A program made the position numbers and the translations under genes. Under the pieces are notes generated by a model. It did no database searches, was not told the DNA's origin, and saw only the letters and a list, made by a program, of their open reading frames with translations. Below, in pieces: positions 10,761-22,365 of a stretch of 64,000 nucleotides of DNA; positions within the stretch are counted from its first letter, which is position 1, and the number at the start of each line of letters is the position of its first letter. Source of the DNA: Plantago ovata (taxonomy: Eukaryota > Streptophyta > Magnoliopsida > Lamiales > Plantaginaceae); assembly GCA_028274465.1 (NCBI GenBank), contig CM051458.1:80000085-80064084 (forward strand), given 5' to 3'.

Positions 10761-13700
10761 TCAACTTGAACAACAGGACATGCTGCTCTTGTTTTGTTTT
10801 GACAAATCAACGCTAACCCGATTGACAGACAATTCTGCCTTGTATGAGTCTGAATTGAGGAGTTTTCGGCTAACCTTTTCGTATATCTCACGGATAACTA
10901 TCTCAAAGGCCTTGTTCACATTTGTGGAATCCAGGGCTGATGTCTCTATGAAGAATAAACCTTCCTCTTCAGCCAGACTTTTCCCCGTTTCTATGCTAAC
11001 CTCTCTGATGTTGTCCAAGTCGCACTTATTTCCTACTAGCATTCTTGCAACAGCAGTATCACAATGGGCTGCAAGGAAAATGATCAAAATAATTAAGATG
11101 AATTGCCACATTTCCCTCACATGATCTCAATCATGCTCACTAGAAATGATATACTACGTAACAGAGATCCATAACAAGGAACAAGCTGATATCACGCAGC
11201 CCTGGAAAAGATAAAAATCATGTGTTCAAATCAAAGAACTCACTCTCTGAGCATAGATTCAAAAGCTGTCCACAGGTAAGAGACTTTGTTAATCCCCGAT
11301 AACATTTGCCCATATTAGATACATCTAGGATTCAAATTGGACAAAAACTAAGCATGTCATTGGCAGGTATATTATCATACCGACTTTCCCAATTTTGTTG
11401 TCCCATGGACAACTCACAGTGATAGCTTAATTCATGCCAATTTCAGAACAAATTTAGCCATAAGAGCAAACTCTACCTGTCTATATGTGTGCCATGGTAA
11501 CCCAAATTAGAGAATAGATCACTTTCTTTAATATATAGCGTACATGAAGAGAAAATAGGCTTACTTGAATCCCTTACCAAGCCGGCAAGGCCTATGTTTC
11601 TTTTACTTATAGTTGGTTAGACTTACAGAATCAAAAGCTCAAATTATAGTACTATTATACTCCTACTCCTACTAAAGTGAAAATAAACACAATCATGAGC
11701 ATCAAACTTATCTTATTTTCTTGTTCATTCAAATACTTATCTTGACCAAATGTAACTGTAATCTCATGACTCATAGAACTGTCTATGTATCCTTTACAGG
11801 TCAAACTATTAAATAATATTCAATAGTGGATTTAATTACTCGCCACTACACTACAAAGAGACTCTGTCCACTGGTAATTGCGTATAGCGAATGGGTAACT
11901 TAACGAAGCTTATATTGAAGAATAGATTTTATTTTACAATAAATGCAAGCAAAACCCGCCACAGGTTTGTGTCCAGACAGCAAACACAAGACTTTGTTTT
12001 GCAATTTAAAATGTTGAAGAACATAGTTAAATGTGAAAAACTGTCTTCTGGCTTCTATTTTTAGGTTCATTTAATCAAGAAGCAATACGACTTCCCAACA
12101 AACTGTTTCTTTTGCATTGCTGTACTTGGAACTGACATAATTCAACTTTGATAAACTAGCTATACTGGAACTGACATTATTTTCAACTTTGAAGAACTAA
12201 TGAATAATGTATCATCATGTATATTTTATTAGTATTTCGGTTTTTTATAAAAGAAAATTGCTATAATAGATCAAGTATGGTGAATTAGTTATATACTTGA
12301 AATATCATCAGATATTGCATCACCATGGGTACAAAAGCAATGCAAGGCCTAAACAGCCGCTTGGTATGCTATTCGCCGTTAAAAACTACCAACATATACT
12401 GATTACTAAAGGTAAGTTACATTTGATTGACACGGCTATGAACTAGGCTCGTGAATAGGTTAGCCATCAGCCAGTTGGACCTAAACACAAATCAGCCTAC
12501 CTATTATCGAAGTCACCGACTCCGCTCTAATGTTAATTCTATATTTTACTTTATCCAGAAGATAACTTCCATGATTAGCAATGTTTAATTAAATGCACCC
12601 CAAGAGTATCATTGATGTTGCTAGCTGCTGCTCTTGAATTCTATTTATTATTCACATGTTAATAACTTAAGTAGGAGCAGTGCTCTCATCAACTCCCATA
12701 AATGAATGTATGCTGGACCATTTAGTATAGAGTATATATTTTCCCTCATAGTACTTGGATTGAAAAGTGACCATTAAGAGTGCCCCAATTGCATTTAAAA
12801 GTGAATTAAAAGGACCAAAACTCAGTTTGAATAATATCAGACCAGGGAAAGAAAGAAAGCTTCTTTTTTTCTTTTTTTTTTGTTAATTTGATAATTTTAG
12901 AGATTAACACCCCAATGAGATTCGATCTAAAAGCTCTTTATGAAATCTTAGGTTTATCTACCCAAGTGTCTTACTAGTGACATGACATTAACAACTCAAC
13001 AACAAAAACAAATGGTGAATCCAGAGAAGGAAGTGTACCAATGCCTTGAAACAACATAGTTGTATCCAAAAGACGAATCCAGGGGCAAAATGGGGTCTAT
13101 ACTCTGTACCAAATGTTTCGAATTTTTTACTTCTATGCAAATACAATTTATCTTATGTTGTAAAATTTGGATCCGTTCACGAAAATATGTTTGTGTGTGT
13201 GTGAGAGGCTGTGGGGTGATAGACTCTGAGGAGAGGTTGGTTTTGTAATTTTCCCATACTTAAATCTAATCCAAGGCACCATACTATTATTTCAATTCCG
13301 GACTAATGAATACCACTCCAACTATTTTTCTAGTGTGGTTGGTCTCAGTTTTGGCATGTCTAGTTGAAATTTGAATAACTTATGACAATATACTGTGCAG
13401 CCTTTGAATGTGACTGAAAAGGGATGGGCTGTTATTGTTTTGTGTGTTTATTGTTTATAGGCCATACGGTTCATTGCTTACTTATAGGATTCATTTCTAA
13501 AAGATTTCTGAAACATGAAGAAAAGTAGAAGACTATGAAGGAGGAAATAAAGCAACTCTATTATTGTAACGTTCGTATCCAAGATGAAGCTTTTTGATTG
13601 TGCAGTGACTGCAGTCCATATCATTCATGTAACATACTCCACCAGAGTAGTAGTTCATGTCAAAATGCGCTACAACCAAATCCCTACTACACCCAATATC

Positions 13701-14644
13701 ATTAATGCATACAATTCTCTTCTCTTTCCCAATATTACCTGAATAGTGAATACAGAAAGAACAAGGACCGCAGCCCCCCCGAAAGAAGGTAGATTGCAAT
13801 TAGAAGCACGAGAACACTAGCGGACATTTTATCAAACCAAAAAGACAGAGAAGCTACTCTTTTAGATTAGAACAAGAAGGGTATTCAACTCGGCCTATAA
13901 GTTCATTCATATTATTCTTATATGCACACTTGAACATTATGTCTCCATTTCCATATCAACATAGCAATGTCAAAAAGCCACATCCCACATCATTTCCAAT
14001 ATCACGCGACAACTATACACATCTAACGAATTGATATCAGTAAACACGGATCGTAATCTAAGTAACACTACATAGAAAGAAACATTATTATCCTATACAT
14101 GAATCCATTCCACCAAATTCATGCCAACACACTACCATATAAATAGAGCAATGTCTCAACTTCACCACTACCTTCATTTCGACATCCTCAATAGCCCAAT
14201 GGCTCAAGACAGATAGTATAATATAACTAAACTAAGCTTCATCTAAACAAATCCAACATTACCAATTGAAGACCAAGGCAACAAGAAAATGCATAAAAAT
14301 GAAGAGGGTCACTTACTGTTAAGCTCCTCGAGCCAGCGCTTGGTGCTCTCAAAAGTAGATGTCCTGGTAATATCATAAACAATGAGAGCACCAACAGCAC
14401 CACGGTAATAGGCAGAAGTGACGGCACGGAAGCGCTCCTGACCGGCGGTGTCCCAAACTTGGGCCTTGACCTCCTTGCCATCGAGTTGAATGACCTGTGT
14501 CTGAAACTCAACACCAATTGTGGCCTTTGAGTTGTGGTCAAACTCGTCACGGGCAAAACGGGAAAGCAAGTTGGATTTTCCCACTGCTGAATCTCCAATC
14601 ACCACTATCTTGAACAAGTACTCTTCCCCACCCTCTTCAGACAT
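10761..14644 (-). CDS. RABA5: Rab GTPase, RABA5 subclass
   Basis: Two exons on the minus strand, 14644-14317 and 11068-10761, separated by a 3.25-kb intron; 211 residues. The start is the ATG at 14644 ([12 protein letters not shown]). An in-frame upstream ATG at 14800 would add a non-Rab leader overlapping the TATA region and is not used here. Nucleotide-binding motifs are all present: GDSAVGKS (P-loop), WDTAGQE (switch II), NKCDL and ETSA. The C-terminus ends CCSS, a double-cysteine geranylgeranylation signal. [20 protein letters not shown] and [12 protein letters not shown] place it in plant RABA (Rab11-like); the segment [20 protein letters not shown] is of the RABA5 kind. The expected role is vesicle traffic at the trans-Golgi/early endosome, with the protein membrane-bound through its lipid anchor. 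The gene is intact. The exact RABA5 letter cannot be fixed by eye. Confidence 0.93.
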
Positions 14645-14810
14645 TGTTATTATTATTATTCTTGGCTTTTCTTGTTCAGGTAGTATGGAGAGAGTTTTGA
14701 AAGAAATGGAATGGGAACAAGAACTTGAGAGGGCGTGGAGAGTAGTGGTGGTGTGTGTAATGAGAAGACAGACAGACAAGAGACTTTGTGCGTAATTCAC
14801 GGATATTATT

Positions 14811-14829
14811 ATTTATATATATATTATAG
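14811..14829 (-). promoter_or_regulatory. TATA region of RABA5
   Basis: The minus strand reads CTATAATATATATATAAAT about 170 bases upstream of the start codon. The intervening 5' leader is rich in C/T and ACAC. A TATA box here is plausible but unproven. Confidence 0.5.
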
Positions 14830-16685
14830 AAAAAACACCATTTTTTCCTTCTTCTTTGCTTACATTCGATGAAAGTTAATCCAGGCTTAGGCTTATTTTC
14901 ATCTTCTTTTTAAAGTTCAATTTTATTAAATTCGATTTGCTATACTCGGACTCGGTAAAAATCAAATGTTACGAATTTAATTAGGACGCAATAGTATGTG
15001 CATTTGTCACATAGTCACATAACATAATAACATTCACGTTGTATTAAATGTATTAATAAAACAACATTTTTCTTTTTCTTGGGTAGATAGAGATGTGGGG
15101 TGGTGGAAGTATTAAATTGGCCATGTTATATAGCTTGAATGTGAGGCCATGTCTTCACTTTACCATAATTATGAGAGAACAGGGAAGAAGAAGAAACTCA
15201 ACCTACTGCATACACACTACACAGATCTTGATTCCTGGATATGTGAACCGAAACTTTATTATCTGAATGTGATATGTGATGGGGAAAAATTACATCCAAA
15301 AGCAATGATGATATATAATTGATTTTTACCTGCCTCATATATCCAAAAAAATAAATAGTAAACAACGACAATTTTGTACTCTTATGATCTTATCAGTGAT
15401 ATTCACTACTTTCTCATCGAGTAATTATTACAATATTAATAATAAAAACTTCTAAAAACTTCCTTAGAAAAAATGTTATAGATTAGTTTACGAAATACTA
15501 TTGTAAATGTCCATCATACGCTAATTCAAGAGCATGCATCATGTATGTCAATGCTCCTATAAATACGACCTATACTATTGAACATAAATATATACTAGAA
15601 AACAAAAAAACAAAAAAAAAACTCCTCCCCCTTTCTACATTTTGCTCCATATTTCTCTATTAGAATTTCTTCAAATGTTCTTAAACTAAGAGTTTTCTGG
15701 ACAATATTTTATAACAAATTTTAGTTTTTATAAACATGAAAAAAAAAATATAGCATAATAGTAATAGGACTAATAAATGTATAATCACACTATCACATTC
15801 TTCAGAATAATCTGAACTATAAGAGAAGGAAAATGATTTTAATAGAATATCAAAACAAAAGAGTTATTTTAGATTTAATAGAAAATCAAAATCAAGAAAA
15901 AGAAAAAGAGTTATTTTAGTTTTAATATCATATCTCTTGAGATTGACAGGATATCCAATAAAAATGTAACAAATTTTGTTCTCCCAGTTTTCTAGACACC
16001 TAATAAAAAAAGAGCCAAACACATACACTTAATAAAAAAAGTACCTTTTTTTCTTTCTAATTAATCATAGCGGTATGTTATTTAGCTGATTTTGGAACTA
16101 AATAAATTTTTCATTACACCAAAATCATTACAAAGCAAGGCCGACAAATGTTCCAGGCCATCCCAATCACCACATAAACAAACTAAAACAGATACATCAA
16201 ACAAAAGCCAAAACCAACTCTAAGCTTAATCAAAGACCAGCCCATGTATATGATCCTTCAACGCAGGATACAGAGTGCTCCGTTTTCAATATTTTGTATA
16301 GTTGTTCGACTGATATCATCAACATTGCATGGACACTGTTGGAAAATCGCTTCGTTTATGCCTTGCCAAATGCATTAGCTGATTATTTAACTACTAATGC
16401 ATAAATGATGTACTAATGCATAAATGTTGGATGTATGTTATTAGCTAATTATTAAACTACTCTATTATAATGGTTATTTTAGTTTTAAAAATGTAACAAA
16501 TTTTGTTCTCCCAGTTTCTAGACACTTAATAAAAGAGTACCAAACACATACGTTTAATAAAAAAAAGTACCAAACACATAAGTGAATGATAATTTGGTGT
16601 CTATGAGAATAAGAATATGGTGGAATACCAACATAAAGTCCATAAGACTACTTATTAATAAGAAATGGATATACTTCGAGATTTT
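14830..16685. other. Intergenic, AT-rich; one ~90-base direct repeat pair
   Basis: No gene is recognised. A block beginning TGTAACAAATTTTGTTCTCC and including CACTTAATAAAAAAAGTACC occurs at about 15966-16045 and again, diverged, at about 16492-16585. The pair flanks some 450 bases and could be the ends of a decayed element, but no terminal signatures were found. Confidence 0.5.
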
Positions 16686-17075
16686 CTTATGTCTCATCGG
16701 TTGATTCCTCGTGCGCACCAGTACTAGTTACCAATAGTTTACATATCACTATCACTATCACTATGCCAGTTCAAAAGGTTTCTCTCTTACAACTGCACTG
16801 GATAATTTCTCATGCGTACCAGTACTAGTTACCAATAGTTTATATATCACACTCTGTGCCAGCTCACACGCTTTCTCTCTTACAACTACACTGTACCAGC
16901 TCACAATCTGGTGTAATACCTAACCTAAAGTCCATGAGAATTCTCACAACTGCACTGTGTCAGCTCACAATCTGGTGTAATACCTAACCTAAAGTCCATG
17001 AACTTTCTCACAACTGCACTGTGTCAGCTCTTAATCTGGTGTAATAATCTAAAGTCCATGAGAATACTCATAATA
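16686..17075. repeat. Tandem repeat block (about 106-bp and 64-bp units)
   Basis: A unit beginning CACCAGTACTAGTTACCAAT is repeated after about 106 bases. It runs into a second array of exact 64-base spacing, with units starting at 16900, 16964 and 17028 (the third truncated). Each of these begins CTC, then (AC or TT)AATCTGGTGTAAT. The two complete 64-base units differ at only a few positions. There is no coding potential. Confidence 0.8.
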
Positions 17076-18962
17076 TATTAAGAATATAGTGGAATACCAA
17101 CCTAAAGTCTATAAGAATACTTATTAATAAGAAAAGTCAAAGTATTTTATCAATTATGTAGATATATAAACACTAGTTTCTTCGACAATGGGGGGTGATA
17201 TCATCAAGCCCCCGATGCTTACTTTTATCTCTAAAATGTAATTTTTGATTTATTGTTTTATATTTTATCATGCAACCAAGCATTCATAGTCATTACTTGG
17301 TTAAGCCTAGTTAGGCAAAGTAATGCAGTCTAGCTTTAACTCCGTTTAGCTTTATTTTGTGGGTAGGATCAATACAACGTCACTATAACATTGAACAATG
17401 AACAAAATGAAATGGAACAACATCACATTAGAAAACAGATCATAAAAGTAAACCAAAAGACCTGCAGATAGTTGAAACATCATTCGGGCTAAAACCTAAA
17501 GAAGAAAGTAATTCGCAGGTATTCTCAAGAAGATTTCGAACAAATCTCTTCTGGGGATTAGGGTTTGATTTTCACATTGAGAGATCTCCAAGGCCTCTGA
17601 AAGAGGTTGACCCTCACCTGAAATACGTTGACCCTCATCCTGTGGCATCTCCAACGCCACTGAAAGAATACATCGGGGATAAATTTCATCGCCTGTTTAA
17701 GCTTTTCAAACCTTCGAGACTTGAGAGTGAGATTTTAATATTTAAACCCCTACACTCAACCAATTGTATGTCAAGTGTGAACTAACTACTCCTCATCCGA
17801 ATTGGAACTCAAAACGTCAACCAACAATAATAAAATCACTTAAACAGTTTCATCATCATTTTCACAAATTCCGCCCCCATCCATTTCAGCATGGTCAAAT
17901 TCACCCCAACTTCATCTCCTTCATCAATTTCCGACAAATTCATCCCCAGTTTCTCTTTCATCGATTTCCTCATCAATCACATCCGCCACGTTTAATGATG
18001 AATTGGACATCTGGTGAAAGCTATCACCGATTGATTCTGAATCACTGGTCATTTTCACACAGAAAGGAAAGTGAGTTAGTTAGTTGAGTAGAGTAAACAA
18101 GAAGCAAAGAAGAGTAAGGAAAAGATAAAAGAGCAACAAGATGACTTTACAATATTTATATATTAAATATAATCAACAAATATTCAACAACGGTAATCTA
18201 TTATTATTAGTGGAAATTCAAGAAAACAAAACCACATTATCATAGTTGGAAGTTGATAAACTTCCATTTGAGTTTGAATTTTCATATGACTCATATTTTA
18301 CTACATACTGAATTTCACATATGATAGTATCTTACTTTTATAGACTTTCATTTACTTGTCGAGCTATAGTTTTGAAGATGTGCAACTAGTTAAAATTATT
18401 ATATGTAATTGTGAAGAGATTTTCGAAAATTATTGTAGTTTTAAATGTTATTATGTTTGGGACTAGTTTGGACAAATTTTCGATATATGTTTGTGACTTT
18501 TAATAGTACGAGTCGGTATATGTTTGAGACATTTTTGAACAATTTGTTGTGTGAAATAGCCAAAATAAAGGTTAATAGGATTAAAAATTGACCAATTAAA
18601 TGAGAAATTATTAAAACAATTATTTATGATAAGTATAATAATCACATATAAACACATGCAATACCCAATTATAAACACTATCATATTGTGACAAGTATAA
18701 TAATAATCACATGGAACCGCATAAATTTGCGAGAAACATAGTATAGAAAACGCGCTTCGAAAGAAATTAGAAAGTATACAACTACTATACCAGTTTCACA
18801 ACTCCGACCCCTCACACTTGTAGATCTACTGCTCCTTGACTGTACACCATCTACAACAAATAGAAAAATTAAATTTTCTATTACAAAAAAATAGATCAAT
18901 CTGTTTACATCTCAACCTAATCACCGGGGACCCCCGATAGACGAACAAAACATACCAATTTT
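17076..18962. other. Intergenic; mostly featureless apart from a small pseudogene
   Basis: AT-rich sequence between the tandem repeats and Element 1. The only structured part is the small broken reading frame at 17840-18052 (listed separately) with a promoter-like region to its right. The plus-strand ORF across 17764-18087 is low-complexity His/Pro-rich and is the shadow of that frame. Confidence 0.4.
17840..18052 (-). pseudogene. Small acidic reading frame broken by in-frame stops
   Basis: A minus-strand ATG at 18052 opens MTSDSESIGDSFHQMSNSSL and runs 42 residues, very acidic, to TGA at 17924. After three stops within five codons, the same frame continues as an acidic segment (GEFDHAEMDGGGICENDDE) to TAA at 17840. 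Upstream of the ATG on the minus strand lie a TATA-like AATATATAAATATT (about 18152-18165) and a C/T-rich leader, as for a real gene start. It may be the decayed first exon of a gene, or a short peptide gene whose second half is not translated. The family is not recognised. Confidence 0.3.
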
Positions 18963-19814
18963 TGTAAGTGTCACTGTTGTCTAGGGAGTTGACATAGGAG
19001 TTCACCTATGGGTTACTCAACCCCTAAGTTCTGGAAACAGAGCACTTAGCCGCTTTTATATAGTTTTACCTATTCTAACACAATAACTATTCCATATCTG
19101 TAGTTGGTTGTCTTGTGCAGGAAGTTGATTTATACACGAGAATTGTCGAATTACAAGAAGGCTAAAGATGTAAGAAGACTTAGTCGAAAAGGACTCATAA
19201 AGGAATTCTTGTCTTAGAAGGAGAAGGAGTCTTAGAAGATGAAGTTGATTCCTATCAGAAGACTATTACCGTGACATGTCCAGATTTATTCATACGCGTT
19301 TCCTTATCAAAGTCGATCAAGGCTTTCATCCTTATATATATCATGGGATCGACGAACAGAAGGGTACGACACAGAGAGCAAGAGCGATCGAGTTTCAAGA
19401 GTTATATAGTTTTATTGTTTTAGTTCATTGTGTCTTTTACACTAGTTTATATTCTAGACTTCTCTAACAACGTATTGAAGGTAAATAGATAGATTGGTTT
19501 CTATATCATCTTATAGGTGACTAGTGTTGTTTTTCTAGAATAGATATTGAGAGTATACATCGTTGTACGAACAAGATCTTTTCTAGTTGATTTTCTGCCT
19601 AGACTGGGCATTCGAGCAAGCTTACAAAAGCTGCTTGAAAAATACCAAACACAGGTTCTTCTTTACTTTCCGATGTGCTTTATTATATATATATTATCTG
19701 TGTTTGTTAATCTGCAGGTTGACGTAGGTGTTCACTGAACCCCGTAGTCAATCTCCGTTATTGGCTGAGGTATTTTGTATCTAAAGCAAGTTATACCGAT
19801 CGTACATTCTTTCA
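18963..19814 (+). repeat. Element 1 5' LTR
   Basis: 852 bases, TG...CA ends. It contains possible TATA sequences (TTTTATATAG near 19048, CCTTATATATATC near 19330). It shares about 98% identity with the 3' LTR. Confidence 0.95.
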
Positions 19815-19816
19815 AT

Positions 19817-19828
19817 TGGTATCAGAGC
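19817..19828 (+). other. Element 1 primer-binding site
   Basis: TGGTATCAGAGC, complementary to the 3' end of initiator tRNA-Met, two bases after the LTR. This is the usual plant Copia primer site. Confidence 0.9.
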
Positions 19829-20052
19829 TTGTTACTTTTCTTAAAGTAATTGTTTTAGGTATATACGATGGATCCAGCCAAGGAAGGAAGACTTCAAGAT
19901 GGTTTATTTTATATTTTTGGAAGAGGAATACTTTCATGAACGTTTTTACTTTCAAAAGACCATCCAAAAATATTTTACAAAAGAGGTTTGTCCTAAATTT
20001 TTCTCTTTGAAATTTATTATCTAAACCCTATGCTATTGATTATGCTAACAAC
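19829..20052 (+). pseudogene. Element 1 gag remnant
   Basis: An ATG at 19869 opens MDPAKEGRLQDGLFYIFGRG and stops after 23 codons. The remaining bases up to 20052 have stops in all three frames. This is where gag should start; only scraps remain. Confidence 0.45.
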
Positions 20053-21045
20053 TTGCGGGAGCGAGTCAATTTTTGTTTCTTATCTAGCATTGAAGGTATA
20101 GATCCAGAAGAAGAGAAAAGAACAACAGAAACAAAGGATGCAACTGCTCTGTTTATCTCAATAGGAGATGTTGATGATTTTGGTGATGGAGTTGACCAGC
20201 GATGCTGCACAACCCCTACCTCAACACTAGAGCAGATATTTAATTTTGATTATTCTGACATCCATTGTTTCCAGAATGTTGTTTATGCAGGACACCTCCT
20301 AGAAAGTGCAAAAGCCTTGAAAACTCCAATGGGTTCCACTGTGAAAATCAGCAGAGACGGGGTTGAGGAGAGTGTTGAACCAATCCTCTACAGATCCATG
20401 ATTGGTAGCCTCCTATATCCTTCAACCTCTCGCCCAGATATCATGTATGCAGTATGTGTGTGTGCTCGGTATCAATCTGATCCCAAAATCACCCACTTGA
20501 ATGATGTCAAGAGAATCCTAAGGTATGTTTCTGGAACCATTGAACTTGGTATATGGTATACTAGAGATACTACTTTAAATCTTTGTGGTTTTTCTGATTC
20601 TGATTGGGCTGGTGATTTAGATGATAGGAAGTCTACTAGTGGAGGATGTTTCTATCTAGGAAATAATTTAGTTTCTTGGTTTAGCAAAAAACAAAACTGT
20701 GTTTCTTTGTCAACAGCTGAAGCAGAATATGTTGCAACTGGTAGTGGGGCTACTCAACTTTTGTGGTTAAAATCTATGTTATTCGACTATGGTCTTAAGT
20801 GTGATTCAGTGTTACTTTTATGTGATAATTTGAGTGCTATTCATTTGTCGCATAACCCTGTACATCATGCTAGGTCTAAGCATATAGATATTAGACACCA
20901 TTTTCTGAGAGAACTTGTTGAGGCTCATGTTTTAGACATAGAACATATAGAAACTACCAACCAACTTGCTGATTTGTTCACAAAGCCATTGGATACTGAG
21001 AGATTTCTTAGTCTTAGGAGGTCTCTTGGTCTCTACACTGTCTGA
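20053..21045 (+). CDS. Element 1 truncated pol: C-terminal RT and RNase H
   Basis: 330 residues with no convincing own start. The first 75 residues (EGIDPEEEKRTTETKD and following) are unrelated filler from the deletion junction. From AGHLLESAKALKTPMGST onward it is the end of a Copia reverse transcriptase. Then comes RNase [70 protein letters not shown], and a normal pol end (LADLFTKPLDTERF). The RT catalytic YVDD box is absent, so this cannot copy the element. The frame is open to its TGA. Confidence 0.85.
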   Translation: MRERVNFCFLSSIEGIDPEEEKRTTETKDATALFISIGDVDDFGDGVDQRCCTTPTSTLEQIFNFDYSDIHCFQNVVYAGHLLESAKALKTPMGSTVKISRDGVEESVEPILYRSMIGSLLYPSTSRPDIMYAVCVCARYQSDPKITHLNDVKRILRYVSGTIELGIWYTRDTTLNLCGFSDSDWAGDLDDRKSTSGGCFYLGNNLVSWFSKKQNCVSLSTAEAEYVATGSGATQLLWLKSMLFDYGLKCDSVLLLCDNLSAIHLSHNPVHHARSKHIDIRHHFLRELVEAHVLDIEHIETTNQLADLFTKPLDTERFLSLRRSLGLYTV

Positions 21046-22365
21046 AAAATAGGGTTGTCCCAGGGGTTGACTTAACACCACAGTCAACACCTGTAGTATG
21101 CATGTGGTGCGTGTGTCTGCATTTTCATTTTTTTGTTTGTGTGTCTGTTGCTACATGTATATTTCGCGTCAGTCTATGTACTATGTTGCAAGTAAGTTTG
21201 TTTGTAAGATTTCTTGGAATGCATGAGAAAGAGGAACTCTTTAAAAATTACTAGTCCCTGTTGACCCTTGTTTTGCTCACTTATTGGAAGCCCTCTCCTG
21301 GAGCTTGAGCAGCTCAAACTTTTGTGATTGACAAATATAGTCTTTCATATCTAGGAACCTTGAATTTCCTATGAGCATATCTATGCCTTATTAACAGGAG
21401 AAAGAGCACATTAGGGGCCTTGAATTCTCTAATTGTAGCTAAACAAGTGCCGCAAAGGCCCGAAAGGCAAGGAAGGTAAAACTTGTCTCCGGTTTTCTGG
21501 CAATCTTTGGGTCTCAAGTCTATGAAGGTTTGGGAAGAAAAAATAAAATGCAAAAAGCTGCATTAACAATTAATGAACAACATTTAAAAATATATTTTTG
21601 CAAAATCGCCCATGGACATTGCACTGAGATTTAAACAAAGACCAGAGAACATCTTGTTTCAAACGTCTTCAAAAATTGAAAAAGGGAAAAATACAGGTGA
21701 GGCTTTTGATGATTACTGAGTTTCTTGATCGAGTGTTGCCCAGGAGGTTGAACAACACCTTACCCAACACCTCTGGACTGTCTTGTGAAATTATGTGTTT
21801 TCATTTTTTTTGTTATTCTTCTTATTTCTTTGAGTCTAGGTAAACTCTATAAGTTGTGTCTAGGTGGTGGAGTACATGTAGGTCTGCATTAAGGGGGAGT
21901 GCACATATGCATTGGGGATTATAAAGGATCGTATTTTTGTCTTTCGTTAAAGTGACTAATTAAGTTATTTTCTCTATAGACAGATCTTCCATTAGTTTAA
22001 TTCCTAAAGTTTATCTTGCTATCTTAATCTTGAATTTCTTATAAAATTGTTTTTCATATTTTTGGTATACCGTATATCTTGTGCTTTGGTTCTAACCTTT
22101 TACAGATATAACATTTGGCGCATACCAAAACAATTTTTTTGGAGGATCTTGACAAGTTCTGCAAGTGTGCCCTTACCTTCCCACAGTCCAAACAGTCCCT
22201 TAACGGTTAGTTTATTTTTAAACAAAACCTCTCCACCTTCACCACAACTCCATAACTCGCCCGTCCTCTCTCTCTCTCACCCAAAATCAGTTGGATTGCT
22301 TTCAACCCATACCCCAACCTTGAATTCTCCATAGCCATACTCGACCTTCCTTGTCCCGTTTTACC
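21046..22365 (+). other. Element 1 spacer between pol and the 3' ORF
   Basis: 1.3 kb without a convincing reading frame. It contains two similar motifs about 0.67 kb apart (CCCAGGGGTTGACTTAACAC at 21059 and CCCAGGAGGTTGAACAACAC at 21739) that also resemble GTTGAC/CAACCCC blocks in the LTR. An internal purine tract ATTAAGGGGGAGTGCAC lies at about 21888. The last part is pyrimidine-rich leader in front of the 3' ORF. Confidence 0.6.

Noticed and set aside
13060-13799. Short ORFs in the large RABA5 intron
   Set aside because: No domain, no promoter, no codon pattern; probably chance.
14309-14800. Upstream in-frame ATG at 14800 as the RABA5 start
   Set aside because: It would add about 52 residues unlike any Rab N-terminus and lies at the presumed transcription start; [12 protein letters not shown] is the normal family start.
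17764-18087. Plus-strand His/Pro-rich ORF
   Set aside because: Low-complexity shadow of the minus-strand acidic frame; no start context or promoter.
22351-22365. Start of the Element 1 3' ORF at 22351
   Set aside because: The codon there is TTG; the first ATG, in good context, is at 22366.
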